A DNA stretch of 64,000 bases from the NCBI GenBank assembly GCA_016415585.1, contig CP066552.1, forward strand, positions 2,852,001-2,916,000. Direction: 5' to 3'. A program made the translations under genes and the position numbers. Below are positions 29,462-38,728 of this stretch, piece after piece; the stretch's first letter is position 1; each line of letters begins with the position of its first letter. Source of the stretch: Pectobacterium carotovorum (lineage in GTDB: Bacteria; Pseudomonadota; Gammaproteobacteria; Enterobacterales; Enterobacteriaceae). The notes under the pieces were generated by a model. The model was not told the origin of the DNA. It searched no databases and worked only from the letters and a program-made list of their open reading frames with translations.

Positions 29462-30874
29462 TTACTTGTCCGCTGGCTTACTGCGGTTTTGCGGTCGCGG
29501 TGCGCGGCGTTGTCCTTCGCCACTGCCCTTACCACTATTACCTTTATTGCCACCCCACGGGCTATCGCTATTGCCGCCCGCTTTGCGCGGCTGACGATTG
29601 CCATCAGCCGAGCTGCGCTCGGACTGGCCACGCGGTGTACCAGACTGCGCGCGAGGTGCCCCGCTACGCGCACCGCCACCGCCACGGTTGCCCTGACGGC
29701 CATTCACAATCGGCTCAGCCTTGATGGACGGATCGGGCTCGTAGCCTTCGATAGCGATACGTGGAATCTCACGCTTCAACAGACGCTCGATGTCACGCAG
29801 CAGTTTGTGCTCATCCACACAGACCAGCGACAGCGCTTCGCCAGTTGCTTCTGCACGACCGGTACGGCCAATACGGTGAACGTAATCTTCCGGCACGTTT
29901 GGCAGCTCATAGTTCACCACGTGCGGCAGTTGGTCGATATCCAGACCACGCGCGGCGATATCCGTGGCGACCAGCACGCGAATGCTGCCGTCTTTAAAGT
30001 TCGCCAGCGCACGAGTACGCGCCCCCTGACTTTTGTTACCGTGGATAGCGGCGGCAGTAATGCCGTCTTTTTCCAGCAGCTCGGCCAGGTGGTTAGCGCC
30101 GTGTTTGGTGCGGGTAAAGACCAACACCTGCTGCCAGTTATTTTCACCAATCAACTGCGACAACAGCTCACGTTTGCGGCGCTTATCAACAAAATGCACA
30201 TGCTGCGTAACCAGTTCAGACGGCGTATTACGACGCACAACTTCAACCGACGCTGGATTGGTCAGCAGCTTGTTCGCCAGCGCCTTGATCTCATCAGAGA
30301 AGGTCGCGGAGAACAGCAGGTTTTGACGTTTAGCAGGCAGCTTCGCCAGCACACGGCGAATGTCGTGAATGAAGCCCATATCCAGCATACGGTCCGCTTC
30401 ATCCAGCACCAGAATTTCAACCTGTGACAGGTCAACGGCACGCTGATGCTCCAGATCGAGCAGACGCCCCGGCGTCGCCACCAGAATATCTACGCCACCG
30501 CGCAGTTTCATCATCTGTGGGTTAATGCTCACCCCACCGAAGACGACTAGTGAACGCAGGTTCAGATACTTGCTATACGCCTTCACATTTTCATCAATCT
30601 GCGCGGCCAGTTCACGGGTTGGTGTCAGGATCAGCGCGCGTACCGGACGGCGGCCTTTCCCTTTGTGCTGCACTTCACGGCTGGTCAGCAATTGTAATAA
30701 CGGCAGCGTAAAGCCCGCCGTTTTGCCCGTACCAGTTTGCGCGCTGGCCATTAAATCGCGCCCTTCCAGCACGACAGGAATCGCCTGACGCTGAACGGGA
30801 GTAGGATCGCGATAACCCTGCTCGTCAATCGCGCGCAGAATATCGGCACTCAGGCCGAGAGAATCAAATGACAT
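29462..30874 (-). CDS. rhlE: ATP-dependent RNA helicase RhlE
   Basis: 470-residue DEAD-box helicase. Motifs in order: Q motif [11 protein letters not shown], motif [19 protein letters not shown], motif [15 protein letters not shown], motif III SAT, and motif [15 protein letters not shown]. The C-terminal tail after about residue 385 is disordered and rich in Gly, Arg, Ser and Asn, and a little different in length from E. coli. Involved in ribosome assembly and RNA turnover. In E. coli it neighbours the ybhG operon; here an iron-uptake operon lies between them. Confidence 0.96.
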   Translation of the reverse strand: MSFDSLGLSADILRAIDEQGYRDPTPVQRQAIPVVLEGRDLMASAQTGTGKTAGFTLPLLQLLTSREVQHKGKGRRPVRALILTPTRELAAQIDENVKAYSKYLNLRSLVVFGGVSINPQMMKLRGGVDILVATPGRLLDLEHQRAVDLSQVEILVLDEADRMLDMGFIHDIRRVLAKLPAKRQNLLFSATFSDEIKALANKLLTNPASVEVVRRNTPSELVTQHVHFVDKRRKRELLSQLIGENNWQQVLVFTRTKHGANHLAELLEKDGITAAAIHGNKSQGARTRALANFKDGSIRVLVATDIAARGLDIDQLPHVVNYELPNVPEDYVHRIGRTGRAEATGEALSLVCVDEHKLLRDIERLLKREIPRIAIEGYEPDPSIKAEPIVNGRQGNRGGGGARSGAPRAQSGTPRGQSERSSADGNRQPRKAGGNSDSPWGGNKGNSGKGSGEGQRRAPRPQNRSKPADK

Positions 30875-31007
30875 AAAAAGAACAACTCCAGATCCGCTCT
30901 GACCGGACAGCAGCCGGTGTAGTTTTCAGAGGGTCAATAAGACGGGTTTGGCGGGCCACGATTAACGTAACAACTTACTTAACAATCTACGTAAAACAAT
31001 GACATAC

Positions 31008-31040
31008 GCACAACCACGGTGAACGAGCACAACTACGGTG
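31008..31040. repeat. Short direct repeat upstream of rhlE
   Basis: GCACAACCACGGTG (31008-31021) recurs as GCACAACTACGGTG (31027-31040), 13 of 14 identical with a 19-base period. It lies between the rhlE promoter region and the 72-bp array. Function unknown. Confidence 0.55.
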
Positions 31041-31111
31041 CATGACTGCCGACGATTGTAGCAGAGATTCTGACCACTAAGGGATTTTTATCTGCGTCAG
31101 CCCGTTTTTGT

Positions 31112-31399
31112 ATGGCGAGCTTCCTGCCCGCCACCCTGTGGGCCGTCGCGAGCGACTTTGAAAAACGTTCCCTACGTTTTTTTATGGCGAGCTTCCTGCC
31201 CGCCACCCTATGGGCCGTCGCAAGCGACGTTGAAAAACGTTCCCTACGTTTTTTTATGGCGAGCTTCCTGCCCGCCACCCTGTGGGCCGTCGCGAGCGAC
31301 GTTGAAAAACGTTCCCTACGTTTTTTTATGGCGAGCTTCCTGCCCGCCACCCTATGGGCCGTCGCAAGCGACGTTGAAAAACGTTCCCTACGTTTTTTT
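31112..31399. repeat. Four-copy 72-bp tandem repeat array downstream of fhuF
   Basis: Four head-to-tail 72-bp units at 31112, 31184, 31256 and 31328. Copies 1 and 3 share CTGTGGGCCGTCGCGAGCG; copies 2 and 4 share CTATGGGCCGTCGCAAGCG, so a two-unit block seems to have been doubled. Each unit can form small hairpins: GGCGAGC/GCCCGCC with a 5-base loop (one A.C mismatch), GTCG-CGAG-CGAC, and ACGTT-GAAA-AACGT, and ends in seven T. As 72 is a multiple of three, several frames stay open through the array; I treat these as artefacts. The array's last 12 bases overlap the 3' end of fhuF. Confidence 0.95.
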
Positions 31400-32197
31400 A
31401 GTGGGGCGCAGTAATGGGCAGTTTTGGCAGTATTCCTGCGGCTGCGACGCCTTGTAATAAAAACAGCAGGTACGGCGAAAGCGCACGTCACGAAAGCTCA
31501 CCGAACGCCCCACGACGGAAACCCGCGTTTTCGCACGAAAGAACGGTTTCAGCGGGTTGTCATCACAGCCAAAACGTTCACTGGGCGCAGCCAGCAAGGC
31601 GTCGAAATCCTGCTGCACCTGTTGTGCCAGCGTCATTCCCGACGAACAGGCCGCCGCCGGATCGTCCCACTCAATGCGCTGCTCGTATAACGAAAACACC
31701 CGCACCGCGACGTTTTCCCACAGAATGCGCAGCGGCGCGCCCGACACCGTAGACAGCGTATGCAGGATTGGCGACAGGTGTTGAGCAAATAGCGTGTCGA
31801 ACAGGCTATCGCGCCACGCGTCTCGTTGCCCCAGCTCCGGCTGGGACACCGTCAGATCGTAAAGCGGCATGGTCGATGTCCACAGGCGGTTGTGTCCGAA
31901 TTCCAGCACGCTGTTATCCAGCGTCATGTTCAGCCCTTTGTTATACACCGACATGGCATACAGGCTGGCGGCCGTGGTTAAGAATCCTATCCGCTTTACC
32001 AGCAGCGAAGCGGTAATCTTGATCGATGGCGACAGCAACGGCGGCGTCAGTGTTTCCAGCAGCCAGCGGCAATACTCAGGATCCAGCACCCTACGGCTCG
32101 GGCAACTCTCCTGCCCTGCCCGCTGTGAGGCATCCGTTAATTGCAGCGTGCCGGAGAGCATCGCCCACTGCGGTGCCGTCAGGCGGTTAGCCGACAT
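31388..32197 (-). CDS. fhuF: FhuF-like ferric siderophore reductase
   Basis: 269-residue cytoplasmic iron-sulfur reductase of the FhuF family, releasing iron from imported ferric siderophores. The C-terminal [2Fe-2S] motif reads RRTCCFYYKASQPQEYCQNC, that is C-C-x11-C-x2-C, one residue longer than the C-C-x10-C-x2-C I recall for E. coli FhuF. The final residues KKT and the TAG stop are read from the adjoining 72-bp repeat array. ATG 32197 lies inside the end of the ABC ATPase gene (11-nt overlap). Last gene of the receptor-PBP-permease-permease-ATPase-reductase operon. Confidence 0.88.
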   Translation of the reverse strand: MSANRLTAPQWAMLSGTLQLTDASQRAGQESCPSRRVLDPEYCRWLLETLTPPLLSPSIKITASLLVKRIGFLTTAASLYAMSVYNKGLNMTLDNSVLEFGHNRLWTSTMPLYDLTVSQPELGQRDAWRDSLFDTLFAQHLSPILHTLSTVSGAPLRILWENVAVRVFSLYEQRIEWDDPAAACSSGMTLAQQVQQDFDALLAAPSERFGCDDNPLKPFFRAKTRVSVVGRSVSFRDVRFRRTCCFYYKASQPQEYCQNCPLLRPTKKT

Positions 32198-33041
32198 CGG
32201 CCACATGCTCCGCCGCTTCACGCCCAAACGGAATGCACAGCGGCGTGCCGAAGAACGGGTCGTCAATGATGCGGCAGTTCAGGTTAAACACCGTCTTTAC
32301 CGTGGCTTCCGTGAGAATGTCACGCGGGTTGCCCTGCGCAAACACCGTCCGGTTATGTACGGCCACCATGTGATGCGCGTAGCGACACGCCAGATTCAAA
32401 TCATGCAGCACCATCACGATGGTCTTGTGCTGCTGTGCGTTCAGCTCCCGCAACAAATCCAGCACCTCCATCTGATGCGCCAGATCGAGATAGGTCGTCG
32501 GTTCATCCAGCAGAACGATATCGGTATCCTGCGCCAGCGTCATCGCAATCCAGACGCGCTGGCGCTGCCCGCCGGACAGCGAATCCACCGCACGATCCTT
32601 TAATGCCAGCACGCCGGTGCTGCGCAACGCCTGAAGCACTTTTTCTTCATCCGTTGCCGACCACTGCTTTAGCCACGACTGATGCGGGTAGCGCCCCATC
32701 CTCACCAGTTGATAGACCGTCAGGCCTTCCGGCGCGGTCGGCGTTTGCGGAAGAATCGCCAGTGCCTTCGCCACCTCAACGGTGGACTGCCGATGAATAT
32801 CCGCCCCGTTGACAATAATCGTCCCACTCGTGGGTTTCAGCAGGCGGGCAAACGACTTCAATAACGTGCTCTTGCCGCAGCCGTTGCTGCCCACCAGCAC
32901 CGAAATTTTTCGGGCTGGCAGTGTGATATCCAGCGCATCAATCACGACCTGTTTTTCGTAACTCAGCGTCAGCGACTGGCTGGCAATCGCTTCTCGGTCA
33001 GTTGGGGCGACGTGTGTTGGCAACACATTCTCTAGCATCAT
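32187..33041 (-). CDS. Iron-siderophore ABC transporter ATP-binding protein
   Basis: 284-residue ATPase of the FecE/FepC class. Walker A GSNGCGKST near residue 52, signature LSGGQRQRVWIAM, Walker B IVLLDEPTTYLD, and switch histidine in VLHDLN. It powers uptake through the two permeases encoded upstream. Nine bases separate it from the preceding permease gene. Subfamily suggests carboxylate-type siderophore (achromobactin-like) import, but the ligand is inferred. Confidence 0.93.
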   Translation of the reverse strand: MMLENVLPTHVAPTDREAIASQSLTLSYEKQVVIDALDITLPARKISVLVGSNGCGKSTLLKSFARLLKPTSGTIIVNGADIHRQSTVEVAKALAILPQTPTAPEGLTVYQLVRMGRYPHQSWLKQWSATDEEKVLQALRSTGVLALKDRAVDSLSGGQRQRVWIAMTLAQDTDIVLLDEPTTYLDLAHQMEVLDLLRELNAQQHKTIVMVLHDLNLACRYAHHMVAVHNRTVFAQGNPRDILTEATVKTVFNLNCRIIDDPFFGTPLCIPFGREAAEHVADVG

Positions 33042-33050
33042 CTTGCGATC

Positions 33051-34082
33051 TCAGTAACGTTGCCGAAGCAGTAAATAGATAAAGAAAGGCGTCCCAAGCA
33101 CGGAGATAAAAATACCGGCAGGCAGATCCAGCGGCAGGAACGCGGTGCGGCCAATCAAATCGGCCACCATCACCAGTAATCCGCCCGTCAGTGCTGACAC
33201 CAACGCCAGTCCGGGGAATGAACGGTTCGCCAACTTTTTCGCAATATGCGGAGCCAGCAGGCCGACAAACGCCATCGCGCCGGCATAGGCAATCGCCGCC
33301 CCTGCCAGCGCGACGCTCAGCGTCAACAACGCGAGCCGGATACGCCCGACAGATTGCCCAACACCGCAGGCCAGCGCGTCATCCAGCTCGTGGACATTAA
33401 CGTGTCGCGCCAGCCCCACCAGAAACGGCGCACCGAGCAGCAGCCAGCCCGTCAACGCCGACACATGCTGCCACTGTGCGCCATAAATGCTGCCCGTCAG
33501 CCAGACATAGGCCGTCAGCGTGGTGCCTATCGGGCTAAACACCAGCATCATGGTCACCGCTGCGCCCATAATGGCAGACAGACCAACGCCGACCAATACC
33601 AGCCGCAGCGGCGATGCACCTTGTTTCCAGGCCAGCAGATAGATGGCGACGGCGGTGATCCACGCCCCGCCCATTGCTGCCACAGGGAGCCAGCGCTGGC
33701 TTATCGCCGTCGCCAGAAATGAGAGGAAGAACACTGCCGCTGCCGATGCGCCGCTGGTAATCCCCAGAATATCCGGCGAGGCCAGCGGATTACGCACAAT
33801 GCTTTGCAGAATCAAGCCGGATATCGCCAGCGCGCCACCCACCAACAGCGCCAGCAGCGCACGCGGCAACCGCAGGTCGTTGACGATAAAGTGCACGCCG
33901 CTGTCTGCTTTTCCCCGCAGCGCCGACATCACCTGCGCGGGCGACAGCACCACCTCACCCAGCGACAGCGAGAGGAACACGACGGCTAACAGCACCAGCA
34001 GGAGCGACAACGCCACCGCAGACGTACGGCGATCAATCTGGCGCGATACCCTTCCCACGCGCACGGTATATACCTTACCCAT
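33051..34082 (-). CDS. Iron-siderophore ABC transporter permease (FecD-like)
   Basis: 343-residue FecCD-family permease with about ten helices after a basic N-terminal extension ([12 protein letters not shown]). Family blocks: [36 protein letters not shown] and [20 protein letters not shown], the latter holding the coupling region to the ATPase. Its start overlaps the end of the preceding permease by 8 nt. Confidence 0.93.
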   Translation of the reverse strand: MGKVYTVRVGRVSRQIDRRTSAVALSLLLVLLAVVFLSLSLGEVVLSPAQVMSALRGKADSGVHFIVNDLRLPRALLALLVGGALAISGLILQSIVRNPLASPDILGITSGASAAAVFFLSFLATAISQRWLPVAAMGGAWITAVAIYLLAWKQGASPLRLVLVGVGLSAIMGAAVTMMLVFSPIGTTLTAYVWLTGSIYGAQWQHVSALTGWLLLGAPFLVGLARHVNVHELDDALACGVGQSVGRIRLALLTLSVALAGAAIAYAGAMAFVGLLAPHIAKKLANRSFPGLALVSALTGGLLVMVADLIGRTAFLPLDLPAGIFISVLGTPFFIYLLLRQRY

Positions 34083-35064
34083 GCCGCATTCCTCTTCTCG
34101 CCAGATAAATGAAGAATGGCGCCCCCAGCAGCGCAGTCATTGCCCCGACCGGCACTTCCTGCGGCACGATCAGCAAACGCGAGGCAACATCAGCCAGCAG
34201 CAACAGCGTGGCACCGAAAATAGCGCAGCCGGGCAGCAGCCAGCGGTGATCGGCAGACAGCACGCGGCGCACAATATGCGGCACGATCAGCCCGACAAAA
34301 CCGATATTTCCGGCTATCGCCACCGCACCGCCCGCCAGTCCGATCACGCACAGCCCAGACAGCGCACGCACCAGCGCGGTTCGCTGTCCCAGCCCTTTGG
34401 CAATCTCGTCGCCTGCCACCAGAATATTCAGATGACGCGCCAGCAGCAGCGCGAGGAATAGCGCGATAACAAAGTACGGCAGGAGCGGTAACAGCATCGA
34501 CAGACTGCGGCCGGACACCGATCCGGCCAGCCAGAACAGCATGCTATCCAGCCCGTCCTGATTGATCACCAGCAGCGCCTGCGTAAACGAAATAAACAGT
34601 GCGCTAATGGCGGCTCCGGCCAGCACAATGCGTAAGTGGCTAGAACGAGCATTGCCCAGCGTTCCCAGCACGTACACCATGACGCCAGCAACAGCCGCGC
34701 CCAGATAGGCCGTCCACGCCAGCGCGATCTGCGAGGAAAAGGTAAATAGCGAAGACAGCAGGACGATGGCGAACATGGCACCCGCATTAATGCCAAATAT
34801 CCCCGGCGAGGCCAGCGGGTTGCGCGTCAGCGCCTGCATTAGCGCGCCGGCAACGGCAAGGCTGGCACCGACAACGATGGCAATCACCGTCCGCGACAGG
34901 CGGGTCGTCAGCACCAAAATGTGATCGATCTGCTGCGGATCGTAATGGAATAGCGCGTTGAACACGGCGCCAAATGAAATAGTGGTTTGCCCCAGCATCA
35001 GGCTGGCGACGATACTCAGCAGCAGCAATACAACACCCACTGCCGTCACGATGCACTGTCTCAT
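34075..35064 (-). CDS. Iron-siderophore ABC transporter permease (FecC-like)
   Basis: 329-residue FecCD-family permease. [40 protein letters not shown] and [20 protein letters not shown] show the same three blocks as its partner. Together they form the membrane channel of the importer. Starts 4 nt inside the end of the binding-protein gene (ATGA-type overlap). Confidence 0.93.
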   Translation of the reverse strand: MRQCIVTAVGVVLLLLSIVASLMLGQTTISFGAVFNALFHYDPQQIDHILVLTTRLSRTVIAIVVGASLAVAGALMQALTRNPLASPGIFGINAGAMFAIVLLSSLFTFSSQIALAWTAYLGAAVAGVMVYVLGTLGNARSSHLRIVLAGAAISALFISFTQALLVINQDGLDSMLFWLAGSVSGRSLSMLLPLLPYFVIALFLALLLARHLNILVAGDEIAKGLGQRTALVRALSGLCVIGLAGGAVAIAGNIGFVGLIVPHIVRRVLSADHRWLLPGCAIFGATLLLLADVASRLLIVPQEVPVGAMTALLGAPFFIYLARRGMRHG

Positions 35065-36080
35065 CGCGTCTGACTCTCCTTGGTGATATCGGTTTTTTTG
35101 CCAGCAGGATCCATGTTACCGGCGAACTGACTTTCGATATCATCCAGCATATTATTCGCGCCCAAAATACCGCCAGACAGGCTCCAGGCCACGTTATCCA
35201 CCGGATAAACCTGTTGCTGCTGAGGCGCATGCAGTCGCTGCCAGAGCGGATGAGCCTGCCAGTCGCGATAGTTCTGCGCTACCGCGGGCTTGTCTGACCG
35301 CAGCAAAACAAAGAACAAATCGGCATCCACCACTGGAATGCTCTCTTTGCTCGTGAGCTTTTGCATCACACCCGTCGTATAGCTTTCCGGCCGCGACCAG
35401 ACAAAACCGATTTCCGACAGCACCGATCCGGCAAAGCTGGCGGGCAGATAGGTACGCAGGTGATCTTCACGGAATTCAAGAATAGACACGCTGAGCGGCC
35501 AGCGTTCGCCAAACCGGGCTTTCAGCCTGTCGCGCAGAGAATCCACGCGCCGATCCCAATGGGATAAAATCTCGTTCGCCTTATCTTCCCGATTCAGCGC
35601 TACCCCCATCATCTGCACCGTTTCTTTAAATTCAGACACCCTGTCCAACGCAATCGTCGGCGCGATCTGCGACAGCAGGCCGTAGATTTTCTCATGCCGA
35701 AACGTAGACGCCACGATGAGGTCAGGTTTGAGTAGCGCGATGGTTTCGAGGCTGGGCTGCGTTTCCAGCCCGACCAGTGTTATGCCCTGCAAGGCGGGGC
35801 GAAGGTAGCGATAAATCGGCTTTTCCGTCCACGATTCCACCACGCCAATCGGCTTGATTCCCAGCGCGACGGCAGAGTCCGTCGCGCCCTGAAACAGCGT
35901 CACGATACGCAGCGGTGTCCCTGTTACCGTAGTCACGCCCAGCGCGTGCCGAATCTGACGCGGCGACTCAGATGCCTGCGCCAACGTCACCAGCAGAAAA
36001 GACAACAACACGGCCAGCGCAAAACGCGGTCGTGTTGCTGAATTGAGGACGGAATTAAATCGGTTAAGCTTAGAAATCAA
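35061..36080 (-). CDS. Periplasmic iron-siderophore binding protein (FecB/CbrA-like)
   Basis: 339 residues. A signal peptide runs to about residue 36 ([19 protein letters not shown]). The mature protein has two lobes typical of class III binding proteins: [20 protein letters not shown], then [16 protein letters not shown] and the long helix, then DADLFFVLL and [14 protein letters not shown]. The style is that of FecB and CbrA, which take citrate-hydroxamate or achromobactin. Start overlaps the receptor stop by 11 nt. Confidence 0.9.
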   Translation of the reverse strand: MISKLNRFNSVLNSATRPRFALAVLLSFLLVTLAQASESPRQIRHALGVTTVTGTPLRIVTLFQGATDSAVALGIKPIGVVESWTEKPIYRYLRPALQGITLVGLETQPSLETIALLKPDLIVASTFRHEKIYGLLSQIAPTIALDRVSEFKETVQMMGVALNREDKANEILSHWDRRVDSLRDRLKARFGERWPLSVSILEFREDHLRTYLPASFAGSVLSEIGFVWSRPESYTTGVMQKLTSKESIPVVDADLFFVLLRSDKPAVAQNYRDWQAHPLWQRLHAPQQQQVYPVDNVAWSLSGGILGANNMLDDIESQFAGNMDPAGKKTDITKESQTR

Positions 36081-38175
36081 TCGAATAACCCAGCGTCACC
36101 GTGCGTCCACGCCCAGAGAAATAGCGCGTATCGTTAACAAGCCCCGCCTGCGAATAGTAGGTGATGTACTGCTTATCCAGCAGGTTAGCCACCGCCATAT
36201 TGAGACGACCATACGGCAGTTTGTAGCCCACCGCAGCATCCATCAGCAGGTAGCCGTCAAACGCTAACCCTGCATCGTCAAAGCTGCGGCCAAAGGCATA
36301 ATTTGCCTGCACGAACGAACTCCATTGATCATTCCAGTTCGCCGACCAGCTGGTGATGAAACGATCCGGTGCGATATTCAAACCATTGAGTTTCTTATCC
36401 AGCTTGCCATCGCTGTTGCTGTCATACTTCCCTTCGCTGTGTGCGTAGGAAGCATTGACTTTGTGCCGCTCGTTAATTTGGTAACCGGCTGTCACTTCAA
36501 TACCTTGAATACGCGTTTTCTCACGCTTAGAGACAAAGGTATCGCCTTGCTGCTCTACACGATCGCCCAGTTTGCTGTTGGACTGGTAATAGCTGGCTTC
36601 AAAATCAAAGCGATCCTTCTTAAAGCGGAATCCCGTTTCTACGTTGTCTGTGACAATCGGCTTCAGATTATTAAAATTACTAAGCTTCACGTTAGGCGCT
36701 TTCACGTCTCTCAGCACGCGCCCCACTTCCGGCATCCCAAAGCCTTCTGAATAGCTGGCAAATACGTCCAGTGAGTTCGTCACTGAGTAAACTGCACCAA
36801 CGTTATACAATGTTTCATTGAACGTTAGTGACCCACCCTCAACGAATACGCCGTTATTCGCAGCCAGAGCCTGAAAACTGTCCACTTTAAGTTTAGCGCT
36901 CTCATGACGTACACCAGCATGTAGAACTAAATCATCCAGCAGTTGATATTCACCCTGAATAAACGGTGAATAGTTGGTGTACTCCATCTCTGGCACATAG
37001 GTACGCTTGGTCAGGTAAAGATCCTGCTTACCCTTATCGTACAGCGTATCGAAACCCACCGTGACTTTCAGCGTATCATCCAGCAGGTCATCTTTGGTCA
37101 GCGCCAGCTTGGTACCGTACTTATTGGAAATCGCGCGCGACTGATCGTAAAGCGTATCCATTGGCGCAATGGCCGTATCCTGAAAAGTATCCGACAGGGT
37201 TGCACCAAACAGCGCCTCATAGCGTTGATTAAACACCAGCGCAGACAGTTTCATCCCAGCCAGATCGTGGTGTTCGTAGGTTAATCCCGTCGTCCAGATA
37301 CTGTTATTCGGTGCTTCACCCGGCGGTGTGCCGCGTACCGACGTTGTCGGAATGCCTTGTGCACGAATACCATCTACGCTGAGGTAGTTATTTTCGCCTT
37401 TGATGTGGTAACGGTTCACGCTCAGTTGAATGCGCTGATAGTCATCCAGCCAGTACCCAACTTTCGCTAACAGGTCGTAAGAGCGAGAGTCCATGGTATC
37501 GCCCTGCGTATTATCCACGCCGACAGGTCGGTTGTTGCCGTCCAGATACAATCCCTGATTCTCATAGCCAATCGCGAACAGGTAATCGAGATAATCTTCA
37601 CGTCCGTCGACCCGATAAGTCGTTTTATAGCTGGCGGTCTCACCGCGAATTTTCTCCGTCGGGATCGTGGTTTGTACATTGACGTGCTGGTTAAATGAGC
37701 CGTTTTCCGGTCGACGAGTGATGATATTAATCACCCCGCCAATCGCGCCCATGCCGTTGGTCGCGTTGGCACCGTGGATGACTTCAATACGCTCGACCAT
37801 CGAGTAGTCTATCGTGTGCATTTCACGCCCGGTCGGACGCAACGGGTTGGATTGCGGAATGCCGTCGATCATCACCAGCGCCGCACGACCGCGGAAGGTT
37901 TCACCGCTGCCGCTCATTTTCTGCCGGCTGGGGGAGAACGAAGGCAGCAGATTGCTCAGAATTTGCGACGAGTCGGAAGTGACCTGCATCTGTTGCTCAA
38001 TTTGCTCTTTGGTAATCACGGTGACCACCTGCGGCGCTTTCTGCTGCTGGATATTCGAGCGTGAGGCGGTAATTACCATCTCATCGCCGCTCGCCTCATC
38101 CTTTTTGGTCGTGTCATCCTGTGCATACGCCGGAGCAATCAGCACGCATGGCATCAGTGCGAGTAAAGTACGCAT
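36070..38175 (-). CDS. TonB-dependent ferric siderophore receptor
   Basis: 701-residue outer-membrane receptor. Signal peptide MRTLLALMPCVLIAPAYA, then the TonB box region DEMVITASRS, the plug domain (TFRGRAALVMIDGIPQSNPL, and GGVINIITRRP) and a 22-strand barrel ending in the aromatic GYSIDF. The plug style is near that of hydroxamate/carboxylate receptors such as IutA. ATG 38175 is used; a GTG three codons earlier has AAGGA closer and is an alternative. First gene of the uptake operon and preceded by a Fur box, so induced by iron limitation. Confidence 0.92.
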   Translation of the reverse strand: MRTLLALMPCVLIAPAYAQDDTTKKDEASGDEMVITASRSNIQQQKAPQVVTVITKEQIEQQMQVTSDSSQILSNLLPSFSPSRQKMSGSGETFRGRAALVMIDGIPQSNPLRPTGREMHTIDYSMVERIEVIHGANATNGMGAIGGVINIITRRPENGSFNQHVNVQTTIPTEKIRGETASYKTTYRVDGREDYLDYLFAIGYENQGLYLDGNNRPVGVDNTQGDTMDSRSYDLLAKVGYWLDDYQRIQLSVNRYHIKGENNYLSVDGIRAQGIPTTSVRGTPPGEAPNNSIWTTGLTYEHHDLAGMKLSALVFNQRYEALFGATLSDTFQDTAIAPMDTLYDQSRAISNKYGTKLALTKDDLLDDTLKVTVGFDTLYDKGKQDLYLTKRTYVPEMEYTNYSPFIQGEYQLLDDLVLHAGVRHESAKLKVDSFQALAANNGVFVEGGSLTFNETLYNVGAVYSVTNSLDVFASYSEGFGMPEVGRVLRDVKAPNVKLSNFNNLKPIVTDNVETGFRFKKDRFDFEASYYQSNSKLGDRVEQQGDTFVSKREKTRIQGIEVTAGYQINERHKVNASYAHSEGKYDSNSDGKLDKKLNGLNIAPDRFITSWSANWNDQWSSFVQANYAFGRSFDDAGLAFDGYLLMDAAVGYKLPYGRLNMAVANLLDKQYITYYSQAGLVNDTRYFSGRGRTVTLGYSIDF

Positions 38176-38418
38176 CTGGTTCACTGTCCTTCCCCTTTGG
38201 TTATGTATCCAACCGTGAATAAAAGTCATTACCGGTGACGGGTGGCTTATCTAAAAAACAGGCACCGCGACACAGACAAAAAAATGCCAAAATGCTTCGT
38301 TTCACGCGAAACATCTTGGCGGGTTATGATCGGTTCAGGCATTGAACGCAGGGATTTTCACTCTGTACGCCGCGCCAGTGCTGCCAGATCACTATATCGG
38401 TGCAATAAAGATGTAATT

Positions 38419-38437
38419 GCTAATAACAATTATTATC
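38419..38437 (-). promoter_or_regulatory. Fur box upstream of the receptor operon
   Basis: On the minus strand GATAATAATTGTTATTAGC matches the 19-base Fur consensus at 14 positions. It lies about 245 bases before the receptor start, in the divergent region with ybhG. Confidence 0.75.
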
Positions 38438-38555
38438 ATTCAACGGAATAAATTACAATTTTTTCGAATTCCTTCCATTTTTTTAACAAAATAAAGGCGT
38501 TACGCCAGATAACGTCGGTATTGCGCAAAAACCTCGACCGGATGTAACGCATTTT

Positions 38556-38571
38556 TGTGATCTCGATCACT
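38556..38571. promoter_or_regulatory. Near-perfect CRP site between the receptor and ybhG
   Basis: TGTGA-TCTCGA-TCACT matches 9 of 10 core positions of the CRP consensus and lies within TTTTTGTGATCTCGATCACTC. It is 173 bases before ybhG and about 380 before the receptor start. Either gene could be the target; catabolite control of siderophore uptake or of the exporter is inferred only. Confidence 0.8.
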
Positions 38572-38684
38572 CTAAATCGTCATAAACCCCTGTAACCCGT
38601 CATATGATTAATAACCTTCAGAAATAAGAGACGACCTGCCCTCTTAACGGCCTGCGGGATTGCTACCGCCGACAAGCACACCGC

Positions 38685-38725
38685 TGATAAACAAGGAACT
38701 ATGCTTGATAAACAAGGAACTATGC
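38685..38725 (+). repeat. Tandem duplication of a ribosome-binding segment before ybhG
   Basis: TGATAAACAAGGAACTATGC occurs at 38685-38704 and again at 38706-38725, a 21-base period. Each copy carries an AAGGA site and an ATG. The first ATG begins a frame distinct from ybhG, so initiation here would give a short overlapping peptide. Confidence 0.85.
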
Positions 38726-38728
38726 GTG

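Noticed and set aside
29414..30427. 337-codon open frame antisense to rhlE
   Set aside because: Shadow of rhlE; no ribosome site and biased composition.
31112..31399. CRISPR array
   Set aside because: The 72-bp units are contiguous with no spacers, and no cas gene is nearby.
31112..31457. Open frames of about 100 codons in two plus frames and one of 152 codons in the minus frame through the 72-bp array
   Set aside because: The period is a multiple of three, so frames stay open by repetition; no ribosome site or family signal supports translation.
33643..34461. 272-codon open frame antisense to the two permease genes
   Set aside because: Low-complexity Arg/Gln/His translation opposite conserved permeases.
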